A DNA stretch of 64,000 nucleotides, from contig DASUWA010000016.1 of the NCBI GenBank assembly GCA_036378675.1, positions 83,817 through 147,816 of the forward strand. Direction: 5' to 3'. Position 1 is the first letter of the stretch. The number at the start of each line of letters is the position of its first letter. Below, in pieces: positions 53,301 to 63,924 of the stretch. The notes beneath the pieces are model-generated. The model worked only from the letters and a program-made list of their open reading frames with translations, made no database searches and was not told the DNA's origin. Both the position numbers and the translations under genes were made by a program. The DNA comes from Acidimicrobiales bacterium (lineage in GTDB: Bacteria; Actinomycetota; Acidimicrobiia; Acidimicrobiales; Palsa-688).

Positions 53301-56300
53301 GCTCGCCGCCGCGTAATGGGCGGCCACCGTGGGGGCGGCGAGAGCCTTGTTGTACAGAGCCACGTCTTGGATGGCCCCGTTGAAGGGCATGGTCGCGTTC
53401 GATGTTCCGGCTGTCCAACCAACGGTCTTGCCGCTGCCGATCGTGTCGATGGTCATGTCGTACTGGGGTGTTTGTCCGGTGATGCTGCCGACGAAGTTGC
53501 CATCGAGGTACAAGCTCTGGGATGTTCCAGTCGAGGAAAGCACCGCATGGTGCCACTTACCGTCGTTCACTGTCCCTGTGCTGGTTATCGGGTCGACGAT
53601 GCCGTTCCAGAGCTCGCCTCGGAGCTTTCCGTCGGTCCCAACATAAAGATCGGGCACGTAGTTGGAGGCGGCGCTGTTCTGGACGGAGAAGATGACGCCG
53701 TTGGATGTCGTATTGAACCAGGCTTCGATGCTGAGCGGGAGCTGGCCGTTGACGATGCCAGCGGGGAGGCCGACCTGGGAGCTGCTGCCGTTGAACGACG
53801 CGGCGGTGGCCGAAGGATCGTTCGGATCCGCGCCAGCCCCGGAGGCCGGCAGGGTCACGTTGGCGTAGGTGCCATTGTTGGTTCCGTAACTGTCCGTGGC
53901 GCTGGTTGATCCGGTCGCGTCACCGAGCCGCCAGAAGCTGACCGGGGTGTCATTCACCACGGCCTTCGGGTAGGGCGTGTTCCAAATAACCGGCGTAGTG
54001 CTGGCAGTTTGGGTCCAACTGGCATCGGTGTAGTGAGCGGCGATTCGTGCGCCGCTGAGGGCCGCGGGGTAAATCGCCACGTCCTGGATGCTTCCTGTGT
54101 AGTAGGCGTCTGCTGACCAGTTCGATTTGCCGATCGCGTTCTGGGTGTAGGTCACAGCCGCTGGCGCTATCGTCATGTTCTGCGAGCCGATACTGCCGCC
54201 GTTGCGGTAGAGGACCGCAGTGCCGCCGCCGCTTCCGTTGGGAGTGAAAGTCACCGCGACGTGCTGCCACACTCCGAGAGTGACCGCGTTAGAAACGATG
54301 AAGTTCTGACCAGAGCCGTTGTTCCAGATACCCAACGCGAGATCTTTCCCTGTGGGTCCCAAGGCCAAAGCCACGTTGTTCGTGGCCGCTCCCGTGCCGA
54401 ACTCGATGACACGCTGCCAAACGCCTGCTACGGTGGGATCGATCCACGCTTCGATCGTGAATGGGGATTGACCTAGCCACTGGTATCCGGCTTGGCTGGT
54501 CGATCCAGACGGTGAGGGGATGTTGACATATTGGCTGCTGGTTCCGTTGAGCGAGGCCGCGGTTGCACTGTCGCCCGCGTGCTGACCGAGCGCTCCCGCC
54601 ATCGTGGTCGCCTGGTAGGTGCCGAAGTCGCCGCCGGTCTGGTCTGCTGCGTTGGTCGACCCCGCGGGGTCGGCCAGCCGCCACCAGTTCATCGGACTAT
54701 CCGCATTAACCGCTGCTACATAGGGCCCTCCCCATGCGGAGACAACTTGATGATCGTCGACCCACATTTGTGCGCCATCAGCGGTCAGTTGGAGTTTGCC
54801 CGGCTGTGACAGCGTGGTTTGGCCGGTGAGGACTCCCGAGAACGGTGTGGTCGCGCTCGCCGTTTGGATTGCGTTGCTGGGTGGCGAGCTGACTGTCGAG
54901 GGGGACCCGCCTCCCCAGCTGTCGCTGACGGTGTCGACGTTATGGAACGCCGCCGATCCGGCTGGGTTCGCGCCCTCATACCAGGATCCGGCTAGGCCCG
55001 ACAGTCCGCCGTCATAGGTGGATGTGGCGTGCAGCGGAGTGGTGGAGGTGTAGTTGGATGTGAAGCTGGTAGCCGGGGCCGGCCCGTAGGTGTCTGTGAC
55101 GTTGCCTGCTGCGTCGTAGAGGCTCGTGGTCTCCAGCCCATGGGTTGGGTCGGCCTGGTAGTGATGGTCGATCTTGGCCAGCAGCCGGTCGTTGAAGTCG
55201 TCCCAGGCGTAGTTGACCGCGATGTTGTCAGCACCGGTGTCGGTCGTGGCGTGCCCGGCCGGATCGTAGATCACCTGACGAGCCCATCCCTGGGTGGTGG
55301 TCTCGCCTGCGACGGTCACCGTGGTTGTTCCTCCGGTCGGACCGCTCGAGGGATACGTGTATTGATGGTTCGGGCGGCTGCTAGCGCTGTTAGCGTCCGG
55401 CTCAGGGAGTGTCACTTGAGTCACTCGACCGGCGGTGTCGTATCCGATCTGTGTGAAGTGGTTCAGGTTGGGTGAGCCGTCAGTGTTATTGGGATCTGTG
55501 ATGATCCCATTGGCGATCAGATCGTTTGTGAGCTGGTCTCGGATTCCGATTAGCAACGGCACGCCAGAGACATTGTTGACTGTGCAAGTGTTGCCGCAGT
55601 AGAGGAAGTCCGTGGTTGGCGTGCCGGCGGTCCCGCCCCCTGGGTTGGTGATCCTGGCGAGATGACCGTTGGAGTAGTACAGATCGGTCTCATCGGTGAA
55701 CCCGCCTCCATTCGCGGCTCCGAACCCCGCAGTTGATCCGCTGTCACCGTAGGAGACGCGGCACAAAAAGTCGGTGTCTGGCTGCGGGGTGGTCTGGCTG
55801 CTGTCGAAACCCGTCCCGGTGGGGCAGGTCACCCCGGTTTCGCCCCAATACTGGAGAGTCATGGTCCGTCCTGTGGCGTCGACTATCGATAACAACCGAG
55901 AGGTGACGCCGTCGGAGAGCGGTCCGTAGTTGTATGTGGGCGCACCGGGGTGGGCGTCGTCGGCGGGTGAGGTCACTTTGCTGAGTTGACCAGCGGCGTC
56001 GAATTTGTAGGCGTATCCGTCGTCGCCGATGAGCGTCCAGGTTCCATCAGCGTTCTTGGTCAGGGTGGAGTCCTCCCCGGGGGGCGGCACCCAGCCGGAT
56101 CCGCCGGTGGAGGTGAACAGGTGCTGCGCGCCGCTTTCGTCCACGACGGCGACTGATGTGGCCGACTGTGAACGAAGGGCGCTGTAACCGGCTGCGAAGC
56201 TGTTTCCCGTACGCGACCACCCCTCAGGAAGTACCGGGGCGGTGGGACTGAGCCAGTTGGTTGGTATCTCCATCGCTGGGATCGGCGGGTTGGCGTCGGT

Positions 56301-58985
56301 ATCCACTACCTGGATGTCGAGATATTCCGGACCGGTAACTTGCGTGTAATCGATCGTGATCGGCAAGTTGCCGCCTGAGAACACCAACGGGCCTGTCTGA
56401 GGCTGGTTGGTGAAGTTTGCCGACAATGCCTGTTGACCATTAACGGTCACGTTCACGCTGTCGTCGACCCTGTTCGCCACGAGTTTGTAGTGATGGCCGG
56501 CGCATGGACCTGTGTTGCAGGTGGTTATGTACCCTTTCCACTCCGCCACCCAATGGTCAGGCATGACAGTGCCCGGTGCGGGACCGTCCGTTGCACCGTC
56601 GGTGCCCCAGTTGAAGTTCAACGCTGTGTCTTGGCGAGTCAGTTCCTGTATCTCTCCGTTGGCGGTACCAGGCGGGAACGCCCCCGTTCCGCGGGGGTCT
56701 TGCCAGTACGTCCCGGTCAGCCCGTAGTTTTGGGTGGCCATCGAGTTGTAGTTGAAGGTCACCCCGACATCCCCGCCGACAGTCTTGAAGCTCGGCCCCC
56801 CTGCTGTTATCACCGCATTGCCGGTAGACAGGTTGACAGACACAGGTCCTTCCGTATCGAACGGAAGACGCGAGTCGCTGCCCATGCGAGAATCGACCCG
56901 GAACGGCAACGGCTGCGACCAGGGACTCATGGCTCCCCAGTTGTCCTCCGCCTGAGCCGTCCAGTAATAGACACCACCATCCTGAAAAGTCCCTGCCGGG
57001 GGTTCCCAACACGTTGGGTTAGTCGAGCCGGGACACGACGATGTAGTACCTGACTGCCATCCGGAGGTGATCAGACGTCCCGACTGGCCGTCGGCCCCGG
57101 TGGCCACCTGGAACCGGTAAGAGATCGGATCACCGTTCGGATCGACCGAATTGTTGGTTGTAAAGGTCGTCGTCGAGGTGCTGATCACCTGCCCTGAGGA
57201 AGGCGTGGTCAGCGGGGGTGACGACGGCGGGGAGTTCACCGGCGTGAAACTCCACCCCCCACTCGGTCCGCTCATGACGTAGCTGCCATTGGCGTCGACC
57301 TGGCCGTCCCACGCGTAAGCCCGCCAATAGTAGGGGGTCAGCGGGTTCCAACTCAGAACTCCCGACGGGACCGTCCAACTCGTGCCCTGACCCCACCCCG
57401 AGCCAAAGATGATGTTTGAAAAGCCCGGGTCGGTGGCGATCTGGTAGTAGTAGTTCACGGGGGTTCCATCGGCGTTGGTCGACGAAGCTTGCAGGGTCGG
57501 TGTGATGTTGTGGATTGACCCGGTGGCCGAGCCGCTCAGAGTCGGCACCGACGGGATCGTCCAATAGGTCAGATACAGAAGGAAAGCGCCGAACTCCTTA
57601 TAGGTGTACAGGCCCGGCTGCTCGTAACCGGCGAACCCGAGCGACCCCCCGGCAAGGCTGTTGCGGGTCCAGTTGTTGTAAAGCTGAGCGAGACCGATGC
57701 TCTCGTAATTCCCGCTCGTCGCAATATACGCATTACTGGTATAGGGCCCGTTCCCAACCGCCCCGCCGAACGACGGTCCCGAGGCCGACCAGATCGAGAA
57801 CGGATAGTTATTGGCCGTACCGGCGACCAGGTTCCAAACCGACACGCTCGCGTCGCTGACCGCGTCACCGTTGATTTGTCCGGCACCGAAATAACCGATA
57901 GAACGCCATTCTCTGTTACCGGCCGGCTCGTTCGGATCGCCGATCGAAAGTCCACAAGACGTACAGGTCAGGATCGTGTTGCCATAGGCATCCGACTTAT
58001 AGGCCGTCATGTTGGCGCTACCAACATTGAAACTAGGGTCGATCACGTACGGGTAGCCAGAAGGTGTCCAGGTGCCGCGAACCGATACCCTCACACCCGG
58101 AGCACCAGGGCTACCGATCGCCGATAGCGTCGGCGACGCCTCCTCGACCGGGGAGCCATCACTCCCGCGCACGACCGGCTGCGCGAAAGTTGCTGCATCC
58201 GGCGCTGCCCCGATCGGGTTCATCCCGCCCCCGGCTGCTGACTGATACCCGATAGATCCGGTGGAGAAATCAAAGTCTGTGCGTCCCGTAGAACTGTTGA
58301 CGACGATGTCCTCCTCGACACCCGTCGCTGACACGATGTAGCGCAGGTCAACATCGGGCCACACGCCCGGATAGGTGATCGTGCTCGGATCCGGTCCGAC
58401 GACCGGTGCCACCGAAGCGCCACCCATAGGCGTAAGCGTTTGGACGCCACCGGACCGAGAATGGAACTCAACTACCGGTGTCGGACCGAAGCGGGCCATC
58501 CAGGAGTTCGCCTTCGACCGGTACCAGCCCGAGGTGCCGTCAGCGACGATCGAGTTGTCGATATCGCTCCAGGCCCCACCCTTGGCCGGGTCCCGGAAAT
58601 GAACCGGCACCGGCGACACCTCAGCGGTATGCGAGCCGTCCGGATTGTCGAAGACCTTCATCGTCTCGGTACGAGCGGACACGTTCTCGACGCTCTTCCC
58701 AGGGACGTATTTACCAGCGCTCGGGCTACCCGACGGCCTCAACGGTGGCACCACAGATGGGGCTTGCGAAGTTGTCGGCACCGCCCCTGGACCGCCGGTC
58801 GGCGCTGAAACCGATCGCTGTGCCGGCGGCGAAGATATCGGTGGGACCGGGTGAGGACCGGACGCAGCATGCGCTGTCGTAGCCGCAAGTGGCACCGCCA
58901 CCAGCAGACCGCCCACCAGGGTCGAGCACGCCCCCGCCGCCGCGACGCGCAACAGAACACGACGTTGCCGCTGCCCACCAAACAT
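50316..58985 (-). CDS. giant secreted Rhs/YD-repeat polymorphic toxin (WapA-like)
   Basis: 2,889 aa from the ATG at 58985 (GAGGAAGGGG upstream; the longer start at 59057 is not needed). Signal peptide 1-43 ([24 protein letters not shown] cleavage). Approximate order: Pro-rich stalk; a DNRLRE-like domain at 320-480; a fibronectin-type region 485-690; PA14 domain near 745-885; YD repeats with RHS signature from about 1000; two LamG domains (about 1423-1660 and 1675-1898); more YD repeats; a third LamG-like domain (about 2413-2605); then RHS core end ([17 protein letters not shown]) near 2740. The last 122 residues (about 50319-50682) form the variable tip, visibly richer in A/T. The tip has no motif I know. 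Likely a contact-dependent antibacterial toxin displayed on the surface. Confidence 0.9.
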   Translation of the reverse strand: MFGGQRQRRVLLRVAAAGACSTLVGGLLVAVPLAATTAHAASGPHPVPPISSPPAQRSVSAPTGGPGAVPTTSQAPSVVPPLRPSGSPSAGKYVPGKSVENVSARTETMKVFDNPDGSHTAEVSPVPVHFRDPAKGGAWSDIDNSIVADGTSGWYRSKANSWMARFGPTPVVEFHSRSGGVQTLTPMGGASVAPVVGPDPSTITYPGVWPDVDLRYIVSATGVEEDIVVNSSTGRTDFDFSTGSIGYQSAAGGGMNPIGAAPDAATFAQPVVRGSDGSPVEEASPTLSAIGSPGAPGVRVSVRGTWTPSGYPYVIDPSFNVGSANMTAYKSDAYGNTILTCTSCGLSIGDPNEPAGNREWRSIGYFGAGQINGDAVSDASVSVWNLVAGTANNYPFSIWSASGPSFGGAVGNGPYTSNAYIATSGNYESIGLAQLYNNWTRNSLAGGSLGFAGYEQPGLYTYKEFGAFLLYLTYWTIPSVPTLSGSATGSIHNITPTLQASSTNADGTPVNYYYQIATDPGFSNIIFGSGWGQGTSWTVPSGVLSWNPLTPYYWRAYAWDGQVDANGSYVMSGPSGGWSFTPVNSPPSSPPLTTPSSGQVISTSTTTFTTNNSVDPNGDPISYRFQVATGADGQSGRLITSGWQSGTTSSCPGSTNPTCWEPPAGTFQDGGVYYWTAQAEDNWGAMSPWSQPLPFRVDSRMGSDSRLPFDTEGPVSVNLSTGNAVITAGGPSFKTVGGDVGVTFNYNSMATQNYGLTGTYWQDPRGTGAFPPGTANGEIQELTRQDTALNFNWGTDGATDGPAPGTVMPDHWVAEWKGYITTCNTGPCAGHHYKLVANRVDDSVNVTVNGQQALSANFTNQPQTGPLVFSGGNLPITIDYTQVTGPEYLDIQVVDTDANPPIPAMEIPTNWLSPTAPVLPEGWSRTGNSFAAGYSALRSQSATSVAVVDESGAQHLFTSTGGSGWVPPPGEDSTLTKNADGTWTLIGDDGYAYKFDAAGQLSKVTSPADDAHPGAPTYNYGPLSDGVTSRLLSIVDATGRTMTLQYWGETGVTCPTGTGFDSSQTTPQPDTDFLCRVSYGDSGSTAGFGAANGGGFTDETDLYYSNGHLARITNPGGGTAGTPTTDFLYCGNTCTVNNVSGVPLLIGIRDQLTNDLIANGIITDPNNTDGSPNLNHFTQIGYDTAGRVTQVTLPEPDANSASSRPNHQYTYPSSGPTGGTTTVTVAGETTTQGWARQVIYDPAGHATTDTGADNIAVNYAWDDFNDRLLAKIDHHYQADPTHGLETTSLYDAAGNVTDTYGPAPATSFTSNYTSTTPLHATSTYDGGLSGLAGSWYEGANPAGSAAFHNVDTVSDSWGGGSPSTVSSPPSNAIQTASATTPFSGVLTGQTTLSQPGKLQLTADGAQMWVDDHQVVSAWGGPYVAAVNADSPMNWWRLADPAGSTNAADQTGGDFGTYQATTMAGALGQHAGDSATAASLNGTSSQYVNIPSPSGSTSQAGYQWLGQSPFTIEAWIDPTVAGVWQRVIEFGTGAATNNVALALGPTGKDLALGIWNNGSGQNFIVSNAVTLGVWQHVAVTFTPNGSGGGTAVLYRNGGSIGSQNMTIAPAAVTYTQNAIGKSNWSADAYYTGSIQDVAIYPAALSGARIAAHYTDASWTQTASTTPVIWNTPYPKAVVNDTPVSFWRLGDATGSTSATDSYGTNNGTYANVTLPASGAGADPNDPSATAASFNGSSSQVGLPAGIVNGQLPLSIEAWFNTTSNGVIFSVQNSAASNYVPDLYVGTDGKLRGELWNGIVDPITSTGTVNDGKWHHAVLSSTGTSQSLYLDGNFVGSITGQTPQYDMTIDTIGSGKTVGWTAGTSNATMPFNGAIQDVALYNKALAAPTVAAHYAAASSAVPAFSNVHRIRIQVQQLVSGGQLTLTLPTGGTLQPRYGLATSHTDADGHVVSTSFTNGSGLTPAFGLETASTVDPNGLNLATSTGYEALGSGYLRQTSRTLPGGGQTTYAYYSQGTNPSTANNPCPGGATNIPQGGGVWTTTDAAGIVNENVYDEAGRTLATRVQSDGANWTCTTYDTRGRPVTVVYPALFGQAARTATYNYAVTDTTITGNPANPAITAVTDSGATCTFSSTGGTSGCVTTKVDWLGRVVSYTDTWGDTTTTKIDQAGRAYETDGQSGTQTTGYDNSDRPYTQGLDGGTVATATYDPNSGLPTSYSYPTGTGNTGNGTSQAVTYDTNGRTASVAYTNSSNTTITSDNITSYSNASRVTGESIDGTPLNSSGQAFGYDSAGRLVDAYASGHHYTYGFGTTTGCSANNAGLDSNRTSYTDNGTAIANYCYNQADRLLSTTDSRFASVSCPGGGSGQFCYDSHGNITNLGNETLGYDAADRNVSLNTGSGQTATYKRDATNRIVERDVTSGGTVLASDTFQRANQSHWGTASNGQTWGGDANSNSSFSISGNAGLVSNTGGNSYSAVLGPTATDSEVYATGSMSSYSSSNFGDVVRWTDTNNWYKAYIDGSNLIIQKKVSGSTTTLASTPFSPTAGTSYSIHFRVVGSTLTANVWASSGTEPTGWMLTATDTTFTSGYTGMRFLAQTGITATVTSFQSDVPGGGTTTVTRYGFSGGGDSPDLTLNSTNAVVERDIGLLGGVMVTKRGSAATDVWSYPNIHGDVAATADGNGNKTGGTYLYDPFGNALTGEPDNSAGSFKYGWEGKHERGTDTAGGLPLIEMGARVYVAALGRFLEVDPVPGGSANSYDYCDADPINCTDLAGTNTHKTRWGAGWALGLWVSGRGLKVDAIFVAYVNLGTHARNVFLEVCRTDRRVCHDTPSTLIQAGSYGWFGVFGNDAVTSGLGAFRRTTEVTVRMREQYYRPGQRYPSYRYVTDAVEFEVHR

Positions 58986-59561
58986 TCCTGCCCCTTCCTC
59001 ACCACCCCCACCTAGGAGGGCGCAAACAAGACCTTCGCGGCGGACGGTAACCGGCACTCAGACGCAAAGCAAGCACCAAACTCAAGAAATGTTCCTGCGA
59101 CTCAGGATGCACCACTCAAATGGGTCATAGCATCGATCTCTGCTACACCGACACATCGAACCGTCGCGGCGAGACTGCTCTCAGGATCGATGCGACGACG
59201 CTGCGGATCCGGCCCCGACGGTTCGCGAGCATGTTCAACGAGTTCGAGGTGTCGCTTTCTGAGACAACTGTCGCCTTCCGTCTGCGAGGCATTTGGCCAG
59301 TTGCTGAAGCGTCCACGGGTGAGACCTGTCCTAGCGTCGTTCGGTCTTCCCGAATGCCTACGCGTTCGCCACGGAATGTGTCGTGGACACAAGTGGACGA
59401 CTTCGATCGCTGGGGCCGGTCTTGGACGTCAGCTGGGCGCTCGCGTCCGCCATGCGCCCGCGATAGCTGACCGCATGAGCCGCGATGGCTGTCACTGCGT
59501 CCCGATAGCCTTGTCCACGGTGGGTGCTCCCGGATGGGAGGCCGCAACCGATGGAGGAGAA
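58986..59561. other. 576-base stretch without a supported gene
   Basis: Open frames run through on both strands (59120-59470 +, 59143-59547 -) but look like shadows: Arg/Ser/Cys-rich with no ribosome site. It should contain the promoters of the Rhs gene (leftward) and of the cassette at 59562 (rightward), but no clear boxes were found. Confidence 0.4.
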
Positions 59562-60182
59562 ATGAACGAATACTCGCTCGTCCTCGGGAACCGGGTAGTG
59601 GACGATCCGGAGGACAGAGTTCGGCGCTATTGCGGGCTCCCGTGGAGCGGGGGCGCTCCCGAGGTTTGGGCTTGGCCGTACTACGACGCCATCCAAACCG
59701 ATCCCGACCGTATTGGCCCGGTGGACGTCCTGTCGTGTGCGGCTCTCCACCCAGGGCTCTCCAAATCGGACCTCAGCTTCTTCCTTGAGGAGCGACGAGA
59801 GTTGGAAGGCTTCGTGACCGTTCTTCCCGGGAACGTAGACCTCTCGGACGCACCACAAGGGGTCGTCGATCGGGTGACAGAACTCGAACGGTTGAGAGGG
59901 CCAGTGTCCCTTTCTCTACTTAGCAAGGTATTCCACCGGAAGCGACCGAGGCTGGTTCCGATTCTGGACAAGGCCATAGTCGATTGGTATCGACCGGTGA
60001 CGGGCAAGAGAGGCGGCGCAGCCTGGGCTTCCATCGTCGGCGAACTTCGCACCGATGTCGCCGAGCCCTCCAACCACTCAGCGCTGGAAGCTGTCTCGAA
60101 CGATGTCAGCGCTCAGCTGGGGGACTCCGGCCCCAGCCTCATAAGGATCGCCGATATCGCCATTTGGATGGCGACCCGATGA
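59562..60182 (+). CDS. DUF6308-like protein, possible HhH-glycosylase fold
   Basis: 206 aa, ATG at 59562 with GGAGGA five bases upstream. It contains YYDAIQTDPDRIGPVDVLSC, an expected substrate-loop region, and FHRKRPRLVPILDKAIVDWY, a 'P-x-x-D-x-x-(V/I)' block as in helix-hairpin-helix DNA glycosylase relatives where the Asp would be catalytic. The family name is from memory of DUF6308. No other domain. First gene of the cassette; the stop overlaps the AAA gene start by 4 bases. Confidence 0.65.
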   Translation: MNEYSLVLGNRVVDDPEDRVRRYCGLPWSGGAPEVWAWPYYDAIQTDPDRIGPVDVLSCAALHPGLSKSDLSFFLEERRELEGFVTVLPGNVDLSDAPQGVVDRVTELERLRGPVSLSLLSKVFHRKRPRLVPILDKAIVDWYRPVTGKRGGAAWASIVGELRTDVAEPSNHSALEAVSNDVSAQLGDSGPSLIRIADIAIWMATR

Positions 60183-61264
60183 GCCGGCCCGACGTCTCCG
60201 TCGTCGAGGACGGACGAGGTGGCCCCGATCACCCAATGCTTCTCAGGTTCCGGTCTCGCCAACTCGACGACCTGAAGCACGTCGTCACCGCCCAGCTGCA
60301 GCACCCGGTGGCTCCACTTGACCTAGTCCCGACCGGGTCGTCTGTGATCGCCAGCTTGGAGGCCCTCGGCTGCGCCGAGGTCCTTGCCGAGGGAGAAGGC
60401 CTCATGGTTCACGTCCAGGCTTACTCGGAGACGACCCGCATTGCGGCGGCATCGTCTGAGGGTGATGTCGCCCGCTCAATTGTCGAGGACATCTTGGCGA
60501 AGTTCTCCCGATCCAACTCCAACCAAGTTCGGATCGCAATATGGCACCACTCCCCGCGCTCGGGTCCGAGCATCAATCATCGATTCCTCGCCACAAGGCG
60601 GTGGTCCGATATCACGCAGAACTATCCCTCGCCGGTCCGCCGGCCCTTGGAACGACTCATGGGACTCACAAATCCCAGCGTCGATGGTTCTCGTCTCATT
60701 CTCCTTCACGGGGAACCAGGGACGGGCAAGACCAACGCCATACGGGCTCTCTTTGAATCTTGGCGGACTTGGTGCGAGCCGCATCTGATAAGCGACCCCG
60801 ACCGAATGTTCGCCGACGCCGACTACCTGCACGAGGTCATCAACGCCACCACCCGAGTCGAGCCCGCGAGAATCGATCAGCCACCCACCTCTCGACGCTG
60901 GAAGCTAATGGTCGCAGAGGACAGCGACGAGTATCTGAGGTCGACAGCACGACGGGACGCTGGTGCCGCTCTCGGCAGACTCCTCAACACAACTGACGGC
61001 ATGCTCGGTCAGAGCCATCACCTGATGGTGCTATTGACCACCAACGACGAGCTGGGACGGATTCATCCGGCGCTGACCCGACCGGGGAGGTGCCTCGCCA
61101 GTATCGAGTTTGTGCGGTTCACGGCGGAGGAGGCCCGCGCATGGCTGGCTTCAAACGGGCAAGACGACATTCCCGCCGCCTCTTCCACCCTTGCCGAGCT
61201 CTACGAGTCCAGCCGGACCGGGAAGCACCCCGAGGTTCCCCTCGGTATTGGTCGCTACATCTGA
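60179..61264 (+). CDS. AAA ATPase, DUF5925-like
   Basis: 361 aa, ATG at 60179. The N-terminal 170 residues are a beta/alpha domain without known motif. The AAA core has Walker A in LLHGEPGTGKTNAIRAL, Walker B in KLMVAEDSDEYL, and sensor 1 in LMVLLTTNDELGRIHPALTR plus the arginine finger TRPGRC. The N-terminal part and the order recall DUF5925 ATPases of actinobacteria. Translationally coupled to the gene before. Probably remodels the partner proteins of the cassette. Confidence 0.75.
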   Translation: MSRPDVSVVEDGRGGPDHPMLLRFRSRQLDDLKHVVTAQLQHPVAPLDLVPTGSSVIASLEALGCAEVLAEGEGLMVHVQAYSETTRIAAASSEGDVARSIVEDILAKFSRSNSNQVRIAIWHHSPRSGPSINHRFLATRRWSDITQNYPSPVRRPLERLMGLTNPSVDGSRLILLHGEPGTGKTNAIRALFESWRTWCEPHLISDPDRMFADADYLHEVINATTRVEPARIDQPPTSRRWKLMVAEDSDEYLRSTARRDAGAALGRLLNTTDGMLGQSHHLMVLLTTNDELGRIHPALTRPGRCLASIEFVRFTAEEARAWLASNGQDDIPAASSTLAELYESSRTGKHPEVPLGIGRYI

Positions 61265-61284
61265 GCTATCCAGAAAGGAACTCC

Positions 61285-61497
61285 ATGTCGGACTTTGACG
61301 CCCACCATCCGCTCTGGTTGTTCGAAGGTCCCCGGCGGACCGAGTCGATCCAAGCGCTCAAGGACTATTACAACCCCTCGACCGGTGCGACCGGAGCTGG
61401 TGGAGGTGACCGTCGCGCGCATCCCCCGCATCTTCCGAGGGGGACGGACGGACGAGGGAACCGCGGCCCCGTCGGTCACCCTGCGGTAGCGAAATAG
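61285..61497 (+). CDS. small hypothetical protein, probably frameshifted
   Basis: 70 aa in the annotated frame, ATG at 61285 after AGAAAGGA. It begins MSDFDAHHPLWLFEGPRRTE and IQALKDYYNPSTG, then turns Gly/Arg/His-rich. In the +1 frame, from about 61380, the protein-like RPELVEVTVARIPRIFRGGR TDEGTAAPSVTLR ends at a stop at 61492-61494. The intact form is therefore probably MSDF...NPSTG joined to RPELVEV...; one base is gained or lost near 61385. Confidence 0.5.
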   Translation: MSDFDAHHPLWLFEGPRRTESIQALKDYYNPSTGATGAGGGDRRAHPPHLPRGTDGRGNRGPVGHPAVAK

Positions 61498-61506
61498 GCC
61501 CGTTTC

Positions 61507-62205
61507 GTGACCGACCAAGTGCCTTATTCGATTCCGGGTCTGAACTCGTCCATCATTCGCCGCTCGGCGTCCACGTGGGGCGACGGCGGACTGTGGGAGG
61601 ATATTCTCCGACTAAGCGGCCTCTTCTGGGCCGCGGAAACCGAGGTCGATGGACGCCTCAGCTGGCATCACTTGGTCCTCGCTGTCGGGAACTTCAAGAG
61701 GCAGCCGGGACGACGCTTGCGTCCCGCCGCGCTTACCACCATAAAGATGCTCCCGACCGGGGTCAAAAGTGAGATCTCGATCCCAGTTCAGAGGTCACCG
61801 CTGACCCTAAAGTGCAGTGACCTGCATACATGGAAAGATCTCTCGCTCGCTCTTCCGGGATCCGCTGTGGCGACGACAACTTCGCTACTGGCCGCGCTCT
61901 GGCCCGACTGTCACTTCATCTTCGATTGGCGGGTCCATGCCGCAGCCAACGGCCTGAGGATCGCCCACGGCGAGCCACCGACCGCCGATGTGGATCCCGA
62001 CTCGGTAGCGCCAGCCTCAGAGACCTTTGAGGCTTACGTAGAGGTCCGTGATTGGGTTCTGGAGACCGCGGACTGTCTGAATACGGAGACGTGGGAAGTG
62101 GAGCGAGCTCTCTACGGGCTATCTCAACGGGTGTCCGACTCGGATAACCGGACTTGGAGGCAGTACGGAGAGCAACTCACGGATCTCCTCCACCGGCCGC
62201 AATGA
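61507..62205 (+). CDS. hypothetical protein, possible HhH-glycosylase-like
   Basis: 232 aa, GTG at 61507. A helical protein with LALPGSAVATTTSLLAALWP, then CHFIFDWRVHAAANGLRI: the (F/I)-x-(F/I)-D-x-R-V block found where P-x-(I/F)-D-x-R-V carries the catalytic Asp in HhH glycosylases. The terminal helix WEVERALYGLSQRVSDSD is usual for such proteins. Weak sequence similarity to 59562-60182 in layout only. Overlaps the next small frame by 4 bases (ATGA). Confidence 0.55.
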   Translation: MTDQVPYSIPGLNSSIIRRSASTWGDGGLWEDILRLSGLFWAAETEVDGRLSWHHLVLAVGNFKRQPGRRLRPAALTTIKMLPTGVKSEISIPVQRSPLTLKCSDLHTWKDLSLALPGSAVATTTSLLAALWPDCHFIFDWRVHAAANGLRIAHGEPPTADVDPDSVAPASETFEAYVEVRDWVLETADCLNTETWEVERALYGLSQRVSDSDNRTWRQYGEQLTDLLHRPQ

Positions 62206-62285
62206 GCCCGCCCGACAGCGTCAGCATTGACGAACACATCGACCACCTCACCGCCCTAAAGCCACCATTGAATCCAAACGCATGA
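62202..62285 (+). CDS. 27-aa coupled leader or micro-ORF
   Basis: MSPPDSVSIDEHIDHLTALK PPLNPNA. The ATG overlaps the preceding stop. A second micro-frame starts at 62282 (MNRTHRFLDA) and runs into the start of the next gene at 62307, giving a chain of overlapping starts. It may only serve to pass ribosomes to the downstream gene. Confidence 0.35.
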   Translation: MSPPDSVSIDEHIDHLTALKPPLNPNA

Positions 62286-62306
62286 ACCGCACTCATCGGT
62301 TCCTCG

Positions 62307-62987
62307 ATGCCTGACGCCCATCCGATCCAGCGATTCCTATCGGAGCTCTCCGACTTCCGCGAATACCCGCCGGATGTCACGCCGGTTCCCGAGCAACTTC
62401 CTGGGACGGCTGCCTTTGCCGCATCAGCTGGCGTTTTTCGTCCACCAAAGTCCACCAAGCTCCCCCCGTTCCCTTACGAGGGGCTGATGGTCATCGGCCA
62501 CAACATCGACTCCATCGACAACTACGAGATCCGGCGACAGAGCGGACTGTCCCACGGCGATCGCGTCCCCGGCTATCGCACCATGAGCACCTGGGTCGGC
62601 TTGTATCGCCTTCTCGATCTCGCCGGCGTACCGCTGAACCGGTTCTTCTTCAGCAACGTCTACGTCGGCCTCAAGAAGGGACGACCGACGGGCAGGTTCA
62701 CCAGTCACTCTGCTCCGATCTACCGAGAGTTCTGTCGGGACTTCCTTGGACAACAGGTGACAGAAATGCAGCCCTCGGTAGTTCTGGTGCTCGGGGAGCC
62801 GGCTTGGTCTGAGCTCTGTTCGGTGATGGATACACCGCCCTGGCCTGCTGGGCGGCTCCCCCGACCAGCTGTCGCTCGGGTCACACTCTACGGCCACCAG
62901 ACCCTGATCGTCGCCGGTCACCACACCGCGATACCGAAGAGGATCGCTGCCGACGGTGCAGCCGTACGCTCGGCTTGGAACGGGTAA
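62307..62987 (+). CDS. uracil-DNA-glycosylase-like protein
   Basis: 226 aa, ATG at 62307. UDG-superfamily features: GLMVIGHNIDS (motif A position; catalytic strand), FFFSNVYVGLKKGRP (the -N-V- motif strand), MQPSVVLVLGEPAWSELCSV (the 'i-P-x-v-I-v-l-G-x-x-A' helix) and LIVAGHHTAIPKR in the place of the H-P-S motif. The catalytic Asp of classical UDGs is not clear and H-P is replaced by H-H. It could be a base-excision enzyme with different specificity. Last of the cassette. Confidence 0.6.
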   Translation: MPDAHPIQRFLSELSDFREYPPDVTPVPEQLPGTAAFAASAGVFRPPKSTKLPPFPYEGLMVIGHNIDSIDNYEIRRQSGLSHGDRVPGYRTMSTWVGLYRLLDLAGVPLNRFFFSNVYVGLKKGRPTGRFTSHSAPIYREFCRDFLGQQVTEMQPSVVLVLGEPAWSELCSVMDTPPWPAGRLPRPAVARVTLYGHQTLIVAGHHTAIPKRIAADGAAVRSAWNG

Positions 62988-63018
62988 GGCGATCGACCAT
63001 TTCGGCCGAAGGTGATCC

Positions 63019-63165
63019 TTACTTGGATTTCTTGCGGCCCTTCGAGCCGAGGAGGATCTGCCAGGCCGACTTGCTTTGCTTCGGCTTATCAAATGCCGCC
63101 TTGGGTTTATCGAAACGGGCCTTTGGCTTGTCCCATTTCGGCTTAGGCCTATCGAACCTGCCCAC
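63019..63165 (-). CDS. 48-aa Lys/Pro-rich repeat peptide
   Basis: GTG at 63165 with GGAAGGAG five bases upstream; stop TAA at 63019-63021. The sequence has four tandem copies of a 7-residue unit, (R/K/A)-(F/W)-D-(R/K)-P-K-(P/A/Q): RFDRPKP, KWDKPKA, RFDKPKA, AFDKPKQ, then SKSAWQILLGSKGRKKSK. Good ribosome site, regular repeat and basic charge show it is a real gene. Convergent with the UDG-like gene. Could bind nucleic acid or act as a cationic peptide. No family known to me. Confidence 0.6.
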   Translation of the reverse strand: MGRFDRPKPKWDKPKARFDKPKAAFDKPKQSKSAWQILLGSKGRKKSK

Positions 63166-63510
63166 TCACGCTCCTTCCGGAGAACACAGATCTCCTGAAG
63201 CCTAGATGGAAGCTCGGCATTTGAGGGGCTACTTGTCTACCGGCCATCCAAGGCGTCGGGCTACTGGCTGTACAACGGCACCATCACCGCCTCGGGACTG
63301 CCGCCGGCAAGAGACGACTCCGCAGCGCTGGGCTAGACGCAGTTCGCCAGCGAGAACGGCATCGATCCAACCGACTGGTCCCTCTTACGGCGACAGGCTG
63401 GGAAGCATCGCGTGACCGTCCCAACTGGTGGCCTGCTGTATGGCGGTTGGTGATGCAATGCCGGGTTCACCGCACCGCTTGAGAGAGATTTCCTCTCTGA
63501 ATCCAACCGG
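63166..63510. other. 345-base stretch without a supported gene
   Basis: Short overlapping frames only (63206-63415 +, 63333-63584 -). No ribosome sites or motifs. Upstream of the peptide gene it should contain its promoter. Confidence 0.35.
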
Positions 63511-63924
63511 TCACGCGGGACGTGGCTCCGGGTCCCCTGTCCTCTTGATGATTCGCAGTTTCTGATCTGGGGCTGGCCTGGCATCGACCCTTGCCATGAA
63601 CTCCAGAAAGTCGCCCTCAGAGACTAGAATCACCTGCCCGATCCGGTCCGCCTTGAGCGAACCGTCGTCAATCCGTCGCCGAACAGTCTTTGTGCACACG
63701 CTCGCGATTTCGGCCACCTCCTGGACGGTGAAATACCTTGGCTTCGTCGCAGTGTTCGTGTTGCTCGTCTTCGATTCGCCCGCCGGTATGGGCGAACTGA
63801 GATTCGTCATGAGTTCGCCGACAACGCTAAACGCCTCAGCAAGGTCTATGAAGAGTGGGCCAGCTATCCGCCCCACCCTTTTCACAGCGTTCTTGATTGC
63901 CTCCAACGCTTCTTCGTCAGTCAT
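63511..63924 (-). CDS. DNA-binding protein with excisionase-type HTH
   Basis: 137 aa, ATG at 63924. The C-terminal module YFTVQEVAEIASVCTKTVRR, RIDDGSLKADRIGQVILVSE, DFLEFM ending KLRIIKRTG is a close relative of the one at 21909-22502. The N-terminal half is a helical region different from that protein. Probably an excisionase or regulator of another element near the right edge. Confidence 0.7.
   Translation of the reverse strand: MTDEEALEAIKNAVKRVGRIAGPLFIDLAEAFSVVGELMTNLSSPIPAGESKTSNTNTATKPRYFTVQEVAEIASVCTKTVRRRIDDGSLKADRIGQVILVSEGDFLEFMARVDARPAPDQKLRIIKRTGDPEPRPA

Noticed and set aside
53148..53909. 253-aa frame on + inside the Rhs gene, and other + frames up to 206 aa there
   Set aside because: They are opposite-strand shadows of a long gene of biased codon use, with no ribosome sites.
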